A stretch of 64,000 nt of DNA from Chlamydiales bacterium. Lineage in GTDB: Bacteria > Chlamydiota > Chlamydiia > Chlamydiales > JARBTQ01. This document shows positions 28,201 through 33,862 of this stretch, piece by piece; the stretch's first letter is position 1; every line of letters starts with the position of its first letter. The stretch is taken from positions 39,588-103,587 of the forward strand of contig JARBTQ010000005.1 in NCBI GenBank assembly GCA_029240075.1, written 5' to 3'. A model generated the notes under the pieces. It did no database searches, was not told where the DNA came from, and was given only the letters and a program-made list of their open reading frames with translations. The translations under genes and the position numbers were made by a program.

Positions 28201-28637
28201 CTTTCTTGTAGTTGTTCTTCTAACTGCTCACAAATCGTTTGTTTTGCTTCAATCTGATCATTTAATAGAGCTAGATTATCTTTTAAGTTATCAAGCTCAC
28301 TACTATCTAATTCACTATGAGTAGGAGCATCTTGTAATCGTTCTTGCAATTGTGTTAATTGATCATCTAGTTGGTGGTCGCTAAGGCCAAATGCGTCAAC
28401 TATTTCTCCTGCGCCTACGAGTGCAGGCTGCGCGACAGCGGCGGTTTGCAGTTGTAATGATTTTTCAACAAGCGTTTGCTTTTCATTATTTAATAACTCG
28501 ATCTGCTCTCTAAGATCGACCCTTTCCTGCCCAATCTCTTGGATCTTTTTTTGTAGTTCTTTGACTTTTTTCTTTTCGACAAAAAGAGCTTGTAAGAGTT
28601 GTTGAAATTCTTGCTCAGTATGCTGATTGTGACTCAA
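22281..28637 (-). CDS. Giant coiled-coil protein, 2118 aa
   Basis: Nearly the whole protein, residues 1 to about 2030, is continuous heptad-rich coiled coil with very high Gln, Glu, Leu and Lys content, comparable to eukaryotic tethering proteins or SMC arms but without ATPase ends. The last 80 residues (from about 2036) are low-complexity and Ser/Pro/Asn-rich, ending in KSSIKQDLFE. There is no signal peptide or membrane segment. The only in-frame start near the N-terminus is a TTG at 28635-28637, preceded by GGGGG; no ATG is available nearby. It heads an apparent operon with a cNMP-binding protein and ruvC. A structural role in cell shape or division, or a secreted tether, are both possible; function is unknown. 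Confidence 0.88.
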   Translation of the reverse strand: MSHNQHTEQEFQQLLQALFVEKKKVKELQKKIQEIGQERVDLREQIELLNNEKQTLVEKSLQLQTAAVAQPALVGAGEIVDAFGLSDHQLDDQLTQLQERLQDAPTHSELDSSELDNLKDNLALLNDQIEAKQTICEQLEEQLQESQKVVTFLGEQVENCQTTITYLEGIVLKEKEDYATQLAAIVQQKRVLEQDLDKYKRMAAILDRKYQDVTGEAADLDLNADITVKSFPIPQVASYQFHLLAQSSLENGYSTLPLAKIKHLQSPDSLRRNFITTSEGSKELEEKIAQIDEVLDSLDIEDVKKAALKQQIETAVYNLQRIKKELGLKVVNLEATLEEEKAAYIDAHKAWEFEQRQGIELREQLEDTCCKLSLLKEDFEHVCKNLDEQKALNFLKEQELARQEISLDGKNDSFEQLQYKLQEKEHELKEKEAIVKHLSQQIEDFQNELSSAQSIIQTYTSDYQKLLTVFEQSNQDKTILSKHLEIGAEAYRQVKEWAESQLTLSHNENTALKTIAFSLKHKYQKSLIVQQQQKDTLVKQQKQFFEVTNQLNRANKELKETVHLLSVVQGENHVLKTRYQESKDLFKKIFNANRQRVANIKAQLAENQVTFKNEQELLVKEQLQIQHKFSKLLNIATKLKEKYLSALTSQQRDNKIANQQRSLAQETLSKLNCANQALKTISTLLEQEKLSHAAIVTEFAQEKEKVITLQKEVEQKDHKLKGIKQELLDMGSAAINEDFSKDQTNQTKDVRQLAIELRSALIAKMATCDQLSEKLKGLEEENITLKEKENTLKAATKKFYVELKKLKASQSEMQQPLIQENETLRREYNLLRDGMLSLQDKLQTTQSELTSAYEQLESAKSAYYGMEEKNNHWKRYTVEAEQKISQLQQDLSETIREFKENKDTLNALQFSYNMLEKQKEELTVIEKDLKQKLEMVQGQLEGAQRELELKGDTLVLHQTISHLESAHERAQHEIQELKSQKMLLAKQAFDLQGKIASLQQELHANKELLDATQFKYQEIHNELLITSREKEQLQQRLTEIEANAQNDFNRIAELQTVCHKLEVENQELRQILADDKLQIEKLARQLGDLEHQYALVESEKEIAVSTNNQLKQEVDTLRFEWADLQNKLKIADTELTQLKDEYHALTSQKVQADEAIAQDCTIIDDLHERVKKATEQQQELQEALDKVQGDYNALQQKYLSEKGHIAVELEQTHKELNQAKVYFNQSQDELNLLRASYNRLREENTTLKLQDQKLQEILNNTQDTLQSKQARLVELQAKLEVAYAQAQVLREEADTLKNTHDEVLKEQGQWHIAYETAQQQIIEKNNEIERLTADFNVLQQEYIEIQQNMGRYLNQIETLEQQLVQADKQAQEAQAQITEVNTYRNRLQQDLEFNRSVTKQTEERAQHIKQQYDELQVEYTSVSQNCDNLRVELEQTQQLKQQALDLLSQTQQALLQAKSAQDEWKKERELWDTLGTFEECHAMKLRLGELQSELQIAHTNHASLQDEYANVQLQIERSDKELEILSSLLESTKNEFLNSQHQYATLHREHELLNHNHHALQERLQALQNLLLTKEEKIAQNQQERESLLKLIDDLTAAKYALRKEIEDLQNSNQDVALAHSVEIETLQQAKQQLEAQLVERTKELENLSQEIQSIKQLLTQGVKEAKEIEKQYLVSVKEKAQIQAQLQQSNELLIRYQKEIQTLQFQAESKENTQYQSFKRIEELDTLLKKSQNEQAEIQAKLTQAEQSFELATQERISLKKDLQAARQSHEEALLDLNSKKQEFAQAQAQLAQKESQLTQLQEGYKQLENDQEMHKQTKQEMASELVKMRRAYEAEKEQKAQEHLAVVADLQVKIASLEHNLNSSSQVVNEHQDLLKTNHHLKQELVAATDRLEQAIDSKGQLEKKLTQIEQENYLQKQQFAKKLKEAALLYDSLEKHKIQVRELQHQLNSQNMQADSLKQSLDIQKQHSDEIKEFAQNRVHIAESQAKEWQQKFQQARLHSEELEARLSNLEKVKEDYERMRVAFSNLNQFIGGNAGLSMAPPTQGYDAIPNMKPVKESTPLFNAMPQGMSTNSNAYMQESPKTYSSAQVDRVSTQDLFSSKENLEKSSIKQDLFE

Positions 28638-28699
28638 GTTAGGCCCCCACTAATACTTACAAAATTTATCTTAGGCAAGTGTTCTACTTTCTAAACTTT

Positions 28700-28717
28700 T
28701 TGGCATGGGGCTTGCTT
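28700..28717 (+). promoter_or_regulatory. Sigma-54-type -24/-12 promoter candidate
   Basis: TTGGCATGGGGCTTGCTT matches the sigma-54 consensus TTGGCAyG-N4-TTGC, with GG at 28702-28703 and GC at 28714-28715 separated by exactly ten bases. It points to the plus strand, with transcription expected near 28727. The next plus-strand gene starts 440 bp later, so it would drive a long leader or a small RNA. GCATGGGG here is repeated inverted as CCCCATGC at 28731-28738, over the expected start site. Confidence 0.55.
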
Positions 28718-28790
28718 AATCTATCTTACTCCCCATGCAACGTGCTGCCTGCTACGTTTCAAATTAAAAGTTTTACATAGTGAAGTTAAG

Positions 28791-28812
28791 CGATTATTGC
28801 AATCAATAATCG
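28791..28812 (+). other. Perfect 9-bp hairpin in a 530-bp intergenic region
   Basis: CGATTATTG (28791-28799) and CAATAATCG (28804-28812) form a perfect stem with a 4-base loop; a run of seven or more T follows 16 bases later. It may end a roughly 100-nt transcript from the sigma-54-like promoter at 28700, or be a protein-binding dyad. Apart from this, the two promoter candidates and the IR noted with them, I see nothing in 28638-29169. Confidence 0.35.
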
Positions 28813-29063
28813 TCTTTAGCCTATTCTTTTTTTATAACAGCTGTAAGTTGCAGACTGTTAGCTACCATATTCAAGCCGTACGCCTATGAAATAAGACCTA
28901 TTAATGAAGCCAAGGTAACTAACAAGTCGATAGCATTGCGCCGTTTATGAAGTGAATGACAAAATTGCGATTAAACCTATTTAAGATCTATTCATAATGC
29001 TTGAAACCGTAACGAGTTATGTTCTTATATAACTAAAAACGTGCTTGCATTAACAAAAACTCT

Positions 29064-29093
29064 TTACTTTCTTTCTTTTATTCAGTGTATAAT
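29064..29093 (+). promoter_or_regulatory. Housekeeping-type promoter candidate
   Basis: A perfect TATAAT lies at 29088-29093, with a TTTACTT-like -35 about 18-19 bases upstream. Transcription would begin near 29100, 70 bases before the ATG at 29170 of the two-gene unit. Confidence 0.45.
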
Positions 29094-29169
29094 TGCAATC
29101 ACCATTTTCAGATGAAATCACTCTTATATGAAAATGGAATATTTTTTCACTCTAAACATAGGAGGCATT

Positions 29170-29691
29170 ATGAGCTCTTTATTATCGACAACATCGGCAG
29201 GACTTTTCAATACAGTCTGCAATGCATTAACTAATAACTTTTTTAGAGATACAGGAGAGGCAGTTGGTTATAGTAAGTTAGCACCTACTGTTGTGAGTAC
29301 ACTATCTAAATATGTAGATAAATCAACAGGCCCTTTTGCTCCTTTAGTTAAAGCGGCTTTAGGTGGGAAAGTTGTAAAAAAAATCTACCAGGAAAGTGGT
29401 CAGTTAGGAGCTGCTATAGGAGGACTTTTTCCCTCTTTTTTTATTCAAACTTCTATAAACGTAGCCTTATTTGGTTCAAAAATTTATAAGGATTATCAAT
29501 ACAAGCAGCGGCTATCCCAAGAGGTGACTTTGAAGGGGGTTGAATGGAAAAAAGAGACTTCTGATGGCTCAAAATGGGAAGCTGAAACTAGTAAGATCTC
29601 TAAGGTCAAAAAATTATTTATTGATTTAGATGATAGAGACGATTTAGCATTTTGGCCCCGTAAAATAAATTTAGTGGACGCAAAAGCATAA
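29170..29691 (+). CDS. Unknown protein, 173 aa
   Basis: Not recognised. The ATG at 29170 is set by AGGAGG a few bases upstream, although the frame is open from 29128. The N-terminal half is rich in Ser, Thr, Ala and Gly, and residues of about 75-110 (LGAAIGGLFPSFFIQTSINVA) are hydrophobic enough to associate with a membrane. The C-terminal third is charged (VEWKKETSDGSKWEAE and DLDDRDDLAFW). It is followed after 16 bp by a second unknown gene of similar size and layout, so the two probably act together. No signal peptide is apparent. Confidence 0.7.
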   Translation: MSSLLSTTSAGLFNTVCNALTNNFFRDTGEAVGYSKLAPTVVSTLSKYVDKSTGPFAPLVKAALGGKVVKKIYQESGQLGAAIGGLFPSFFIQTSINVALFGSKIYKDYQYKQRLSQEVTLKGVEWKKETSDGSKWEAETSKISKVKKLFIDLDDRDDLAFWPRKINLVDAKA

Positions 29692-29707
29692 CCTATAGGG
29701 GTGCAAT

Positions 29708-30259
29708 ATGTCTTTTAATATTAATCAAATAAAACAATCTTTGTGGGACATTGTTTACCCGAGTGAACATAAAAAAAAACCTTCTAAAGATCTTATTGCT
29801 GGAGGGGCAGACCTCAAAGTCTTAATGGTAGCCAAAGCTGCTACCTATGCTGGCTGTAAAAAAACCCTTCTCTATCTCAGCAAAGGAGTGGTTCGCTTTA
29901 TCACCCTAGAGGATATTGCAGCTACCTCAGGTGCTGGGATGGTATTAACAGGGGCCATGTTGTTAGGACAAGCTCTATTGATTGATAAAGCAGTTAATAC
30001 TGTTTTTGAGAAGATCGGAGAAAAAAATGTAGATGACGGCTTATGTCGTTGCTGTGAAAAAATCTTTAGATTAGATAAAGGGGTTGAAAAGCTGCCCAAC
30101 TTTACTCCTGGAAATAAAGATCTCATTCCTTTTGATATTGACCTTCTTGAGCCTTCAGATGAAGAGGATGGTGTAGAAAAAATGGTCATTATTTTTGAAA
30201 ACAAAGATCTTAAAGGAAAGATTGTACCCCCTCCAAAAATAATATCCTCTTCAGAATAA
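29708..30259 (+). CDS. Unknown protein, 183 aa
   Basis: Not recognised. A central segment (ATSGAGMVLTGAMLLGQALL, about residues 76-95) is hydrophobic and Gly/Ala-rich, like the corresponding part of the preceding protein. It is followed by CRCCEK, a cysteine cluster, and an acidic C-terminus (LEPSDEEDGVEKM). The gene starts 16 bp after the preceding stop, with GGGGTG upstream, so it is cotranscribed. A GGCCAAGG/CCTTGG repeat at 30272-30300 without a T-run may mark the end of the unit. Confidence 0.7.
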   Translation: MSFNINQIKQSLWDIVYPSEHKKKPSKDLIAGGADLKVLMVAKAATYAGCKKTLLYLSKGVVRFITLEDIAATSGAGMVLTGAMLLGQALLIDKAVNTVFEKIGEKNVDDGLCRCCEKIFRLDKGVEKLPNFTPGNKDLIPFDIDLLEPSDEEDGVEKMVIIFENKDLKGKIVPPPKIISSSE

Positions 30260-30772
30260 TATAATAATCATAGGCCAAGGCAGGGGCCTTCCCTTGGTCC
30301 TTGCATCCTCATCTAGTAAGTTTTTCACTACGCTTTTCATTCAGATAGCATCCAGCTTTGAGATGTTTTAGAAATAAAGTAATATATTGCTATAGAGACT
30401 TAAGCGCTTCTACGTGTGGTATACATTACAATTACTTATGGAATAGTTGTAAAAGGAAAATCAATACTAATCTTCAGATGGTTGTAACAGCCTGGGTAGG
30501 ATTATTTTTAGAGAGATTTTAAACAGGCTTTTAGATAGATGATTATGGAGCTAGGCCTGCCATGGAAGATATGCTGAAGTGCTAAATCTTGCTTCATGTA
30601 AGGAAAATTTCCCTATTCTAACATCCAATTCATAAGCTTAGAACAGGGAAAACTTTGTTATTAGGTCTCTTGCATAACTCTCTATCAGTTGCTTTGATAG
30701 ACTTCTGCAAAAAAGGTTGAGCAAAAGGTCTATTTTGACTACCTAACACACGAGGTTATGGAAGATATCCTA
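30260..30772. other. Gene-free stretch of 513 bp with an inverted repeat
   Basis: No ORF or RNA gene is convincing here. TTTCCCTATTCTAA (30608-30621) and TTAGAACAGGGAAA (30638-30651) form a 14-bp inverted repeat with one mismatch and a 16-base loop. The sequence after it (GGTCTCTTGCATAACTC, near 30664) has the look of an insertion-sequence end, so this may be remnant mobile DNA, but no transposase fragment is readable. Confidence 0.3.
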
Positions 30773-30958
30773 CTAACGGGCTTCTTCTTCACGGCGTATC
30801 ATTTCGATAGCTGCAGTTTTCAGAGTTTTAAGTCCCTCTGTAAATCCTGCTCGGCGGAGAAGGTTATCCACATATTTGATCTCAGTGATTAATTGATCAT
30901 TAATCGATTCTAGATAAGCAATCTTATCTAACAGAGCTTTTTCATTTTTTTCGCTCAC
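30773..30958 (-). CDS. Small conserved-looking coiled-coil protein, 61 aa
   Basis: A 61-aa charged helical protein: NEKALLDKIAYLESINDQL forms heptads, followed by YVDNLLRRAGFTEGLKTLK. The start is a GTG at 30956-30958 preceded by a GGGGGG tract; no ATG is available. The regular amphipathic pattern, a clean binding site and a near-consensus sigma-54 promoter at 31029-31047 argue that this is a real gene. I do not recognise the family with confidence. It lies downstream of rlmH on the same strand. Confidence 0.7.
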   Translation of the reverse strand: MSEKNEKALLDKIAYLESINDQLITEIKYVDNLLRRAGFTEGLKTLKTAAIEMIRREEEAR

Positions 30959-31028
30959 TTGGTGCCCCCCAATACCGATGTAATTAGTTATACTTGCTTT
31001 AAAAATGCAAATATAGACTCCATAGTAT

Positions 31029-31047
31029 AAGCTATTATCGTGCCAAA
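31029..31047 (-). promoter_or_regulatory. Near-consensus sigma-54 promoter for the 61-aa gene
   Basis: On the minus strand TTTGGCACGATAATAGCTT has a perfect -24 element (TTGGCACG) and a -12 element TAGC, with GG and GC separated by exactly ten bases (CC at 31043-31044 and GC at 31031-31032 on the plus strand). Transcription would start near 31019, 60 bases before the GTG at 30958. It sits in the 125-bp gap between rlmH and that gene. Confidence 0.65.
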
Positions 31048-31083
31048 GTCTGGGATAAGGGGAAGCTTAGCAGGTATTCTTCT

Positions 31084-31506
31084 CTATTTATGATAAGGGG
31101 AGCCTTTTTCAATTTGAACTGCGCGATAAATTTGTTCAATCAATAGAAGGCGGGCCATATCATGCGTAAAGGTTAGAGGGGAAAGGCTTATTAAATTATA
31201 GTTAGCCTTAATTTCTTGTGGTAACCCACTTTCGCCACCAATTACAAAACTTAGTCGAGCTCCCCCTTGTTCCAGTTTTTTGTAAAGGTTTTGTGTAAAT
31301 TGCTCACTAGACATCAATGTTCCTGCAGGGTCTAGAGCTAAAATAGCTCTTTCCTTATGACAAGCTTGTATGAGTTGTTCCTCATTTTTTAAGTAGGCCC
31401 ACTCAATTGTAATTTCTGCTTTAAGTCGCGTGGTATAAAGTTCTATTCCTCGTTGAATCCACTCTTCTTTAGTTTTACCAATTGATAAAATTTTGATGTG
31501 TAGCAT
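31084..31506 (-). CDS. rlmH: 23S rRNA pseudouridine-1915 N3-methyltransferase RlmH
   Basis: A 140-aa SPOUT-class methyltransferase that uses S-adenosylmethionine to methylate pseudouridine 1915 in helix 69 of 23S rRNA on assembled ribosomes. Family marks are the N-terminal MLHIKILSIGKTKEEWI, the trefoil-knot SAM site FVIGGESGLP, the LSPLTFTHDMARLLLIEQIYRA helix region, and the C-terminal GSPYHK. Length is slightly below the usual 155 aa but all conserved parts are present. It is divergent from tyrP across an 80-bp gap. Confidence 0.96.
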   Translation of the reverse strand: MLHIKILSIGKTKEEWIQRGIELYTTRLKAEITIEWAYLKNEEQLIQACHKERAILALDPAGTLMSSEQFTQNLYKKLEQGGARLSFVIGGESGLPQEIKANYNLISLSPLTFTHDMARLLLIEQIYRAVQIEKGSPYHK

Positions 31507-31585
31507 AAATAACTTCTTTTGAATAAATGAAGATTATTTTATTTTAGATAAAGTTTTTATTAAAGAATAAAGGTGGTTTTTAGAT

Positions 31586-32671
31586 ATGTCTTCAAAAGGA
31601 TCGATGCTAGGCGCGATTTTATTGATAGCGGGAACCTGTATAGGGGCAGGGATGCTAGCGTTACCTGTTTCAACTTTTCCAAGTGGTTTTTTCCCTTCTC
31701 TGATCCTATTTTTAATTGCTTGGGCTGTAATGGCTGCTGCAGGTTTAGGACTATTACAACTTTTTTTGCGTTTCCCTAAAGCTAACAATTTGCTAACTCT
31801 AACAGAACAAATTTTAGGAAAACCTGCACGTTTTATCGTATGGATTGTATATATCTTACTCTTTTACTCCCTTCTAGTTGCTTATAGCGCCGCAATTGGT
31901 GAACATATCAGTACTTTAACAGACTATAAGCTATCAATTACTATAAGTAGTTTATGTTTTATGCCTTTGCTAGGGCTAGCGATCTATCTGGGAACACATG
32001 TGGTTGATCGTGTCAATATTCTGTTCATGCTCGGTCTTGTTATCTCTTATTCCGCTTTTGTAATTTTAGGTATACCTCACATAGACGGAGACAAATTATT
32101 TTTTACCAATTGGAATAAGTTTGGAGTAGGTTTTTCAATCGTATTGACCTCTTTTGGGTTTCAGGCAATTATTCCTCTTCTCATCAATCATCTTGAACGT
32201 GATGTTAAGCAGCTAAGATGGGCAATTATTATAGGGAGCTTGCTTCCTTTTTTCGTGTACGCTGCTTGGCAAGCTCTTATTTTAGGGGTTGTTCCGATAG
32301 AGGGAGAATATAGCTTAACCCAAGCTCGCAACCTACAACAGTCAGCGTTAATTCCGCTACAATATCAAACAGGGAATGTTTCAGTTAAATTGGTAGGCCT
32401 TTATTTCGCTTGTTTCGCAATCGCCACCTCTTTTTTAGGGATTGGATTAGCGTTTGTCGATTTTGTTGCGGATGGATTATCGATCCAACCTAGAGGAAGC
32501 AATAGGCTTCTGCTCGTCCTCGGAATATTGCTCCCTTCCCTGGGTTTTGCTCTTTGGAATCCCCATATTTTTTACATAGCACTAGAAAAAGGGGCTGCGA
32601 CCTGTTGCATTTTTTTATCGATTATTTTGCCGGTTTGGATGTTTGCTAAGTTACAGCTAACAGAAAAGTGA
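31586..32671 (+). CDS. tyrP: TyrP-type aromatic amino acid permease
   Basis: A 361-aa inner-membrane transporter of the HAAAP family (TyrP/Mtr type), expected to import tyrosine or tryptophan with protons. It opens with the family's substrate-site signature GTCIGAGMLALPVSTFPSGF and has about eleven hydrophobic segments, including LTSFGFQAIIPLLI. The Chlamydiae carry one or more tyrP copies, and this protein is shorter than E. coli TyrP (403 aa) in the same way. AAGGTGG precedes the ATG by ten bases. Which amino acid is carried cannot be read from the sequence. Confidence 0.9.
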   Translation: MSSKGSMLGAILLIAGTCIGAGMLALPVSTFPSGFFPSLILFLIAWAVMAAAGLGLLQLFLRFPKANNLLTLTEQILGKPARFIVWIVYILLFYSLLVAYSAAIGEHISTLTDYKLSITISSLCFMPLLGLAIYLGTHVVDRVNILFMLGLVISYSAFVILGIPHIDGDKLFFTNWNKFGVGFSIVLTSFGFQAIIPLLINHLERDVKQLRWAIIIGSLLPFFVYAAWQALILGVVPIEGEYSLTQARNLQQSALIPLQYQTGNVSVKLVGLYFACFAIATSFLGIGLAFVDFVADGLSIQPRGSNRLLLVLGILLPSLGFALWNPHIFYIALEKGAATCCIFLSIILPVWMFAKLQLTEK

Positions 32672-32700
32672 TCTGTAAAATCAGAGTTGTAGTTGACGAG

Positions 32701-32722
32701 GTATGAGACCTAGGTCTCATAC
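32701..32722. terminator. Perfect 22-bp palindrome between convergent genes
   Basis: GTATGAGACCT followed directly by AGGTCTCATAC is perfectly self-complementary. It lies between the tyrP stop (32671) and the stop of the GNAT gene (32737), the position of a shared terminator, but there is no T-run on either side. A factor-binding dyad is the alternative. Confidence 0.45.
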
Positions 32723-32736
32723 TAATAAGTACTATT

Positions 32737-33459
32737 TCAGGCTAACTGAAGTGTATAAAGGAGGCGATTAGGGTCAGTCGGCGAATCTTGGCGAGTCCCT
32801 CGATTTTGCTCAGTAAAGATCTTGTCAAATATCCTTTCAGCTCTTTTATTCTCTTTATGGGTTGTTACTCTTAGAACAGTAAATTTTCCCCCAACCCATT
32901 TGTATTTACCGTTATTATCCTTTTCATAAATTGTAACTTTTCCCTCTTCGGCTAATTGAATAACTTCATCCTGGTATTTATCCTCAACATCAAGTGGTAC
33001 AGGCTCTCCTCTTTTAGCTAAATCTTTAGCATAATTAACTAGGGCCTCTGTGACCTCAGTTCCAACCTTTTTATTTTGAGCCTCGCTTTTTAGAGCGATT
33101 GCGTATTCAGACCAACCGTTATTAATATCACCCTCATAATCACCATGACCTATAACAGCGTGTCCTAAAAATTCTCCAGTTTTACGAGCAGTAATAGCAA
33201 ATGCTGAAAAATTATGACGTTGCCACCGATTCACCCAATTATCAACTCGTGTTGCAGTTACATTAGCATCTTTAGCTCCTCCAGCATAAAGACGCATCAC
33301 CTCTTTATCTCCAAAAAGATTAATATAGTTTTCCTTATCTTCAGGTGTTATTGGACGTATCAAGCACTGCTCTGTAATAATTTGAAAATTATTTTTATTC
33401 TTGTGCTCAATAGTAGGGATTTGTAATTGAGAACTCATAGAATTGGTAGTAATTGACAT
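32737..33459 (-). CDS. GNAT N-acetyltransferase with an insertion
   Basis: A 240-aa GCN5-related acetyltransferase, closest in look to the RimJ/RimL type: ITPEDKENYINLFGDKEVMRLY, WQRHNFSAFAITARKTGEFLGHAVI, and the C-terminal THKENKRAERIFDKI. The acetyl-CoA loop (NKKVGTEVTEALVNYA) departs from the usual Gln/Arg-x-x-Gly-x-Gly/Ala. Between it and the last helix, at about residues 146-193, is an extra charged segment (EDKYQDEVIQLAEEGKVTIY) not found in ordinary RimJ proteins. AAGGAG lies six bases before the ATG. Substrate unknown. Confidence 0.82.
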   Translation of the reverse strand: MSITTNSMSSQLQIPTIEHKNKNNFQIITEQCLIRPITPEDKENYINLFGDKEVMRLYAGGAKDANVTATRVDNWVNRWQRHNFSAFAITARKTGEFLGHAVIGHGDYEGDINNGWSEYAIALKSEAQNKKVGTEVTEALVNYAKDLAKRGEPVPLDVEDKYQDEVIQLAEEGKVTIYEKDNNGKYKWVGGKFTVLRVTTHKENKRAERIFDKIFTEQNRGTRQDSPTDPNRLLYTLQLA

Positions 33460-33820
33460 AGCTGCTCCTTATACAGATAAGTTTTTAACATTTAAAAGGT
33501 TATTTAATCACCGCAACTGTTCCTTCATCGAAGTTTGTACAATTTAAATCGCTTATTTTACAGCATTTTATCGATCTATTTACAAATTACGAGGAGGGAC
33601 CAAATAGCGTGAGTTATATTGTAAGATAAAGTAGCTTTAAACTCTAGGAAGTATTTATTTTTGATGAATAACAATTAAAAGTTTATAAATGGCTTATCAG
33701 AGTTTATAATGGAAGCTAGTCAGTTATATTTTTAATATAAAATCTTATTTTAAAGGTTTTTTCATAATTTAGATCGATATTCTAATAAAGTTATCTAAAG
33801 AAAAAAACAAAAATGCCGAT

Positions 33821-33854
33821 CCCTAAATGGATATGAATTAATTTCTATTTAGGG
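33821..33854 (+). promoter_or_regulatory. Hairpin covering the tsp ribosome binding site
   Basis: CCCTAAAT (33821-33828) and ATTTAGGG (33847-33854) are perfectly complementary with an 18-base loop. The AGGG of the right arm is the only Shine-Dalgarno-like sequence before the ATG at 33863, eight bases away. Folding of the mRNA would hide it. The rest of the 400-bp gap upstream (33460-33820) is AT-rich and shows no gene or repeat. Confidence 0.45.
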
Positions 33855-33862
33855 TGAATTTC

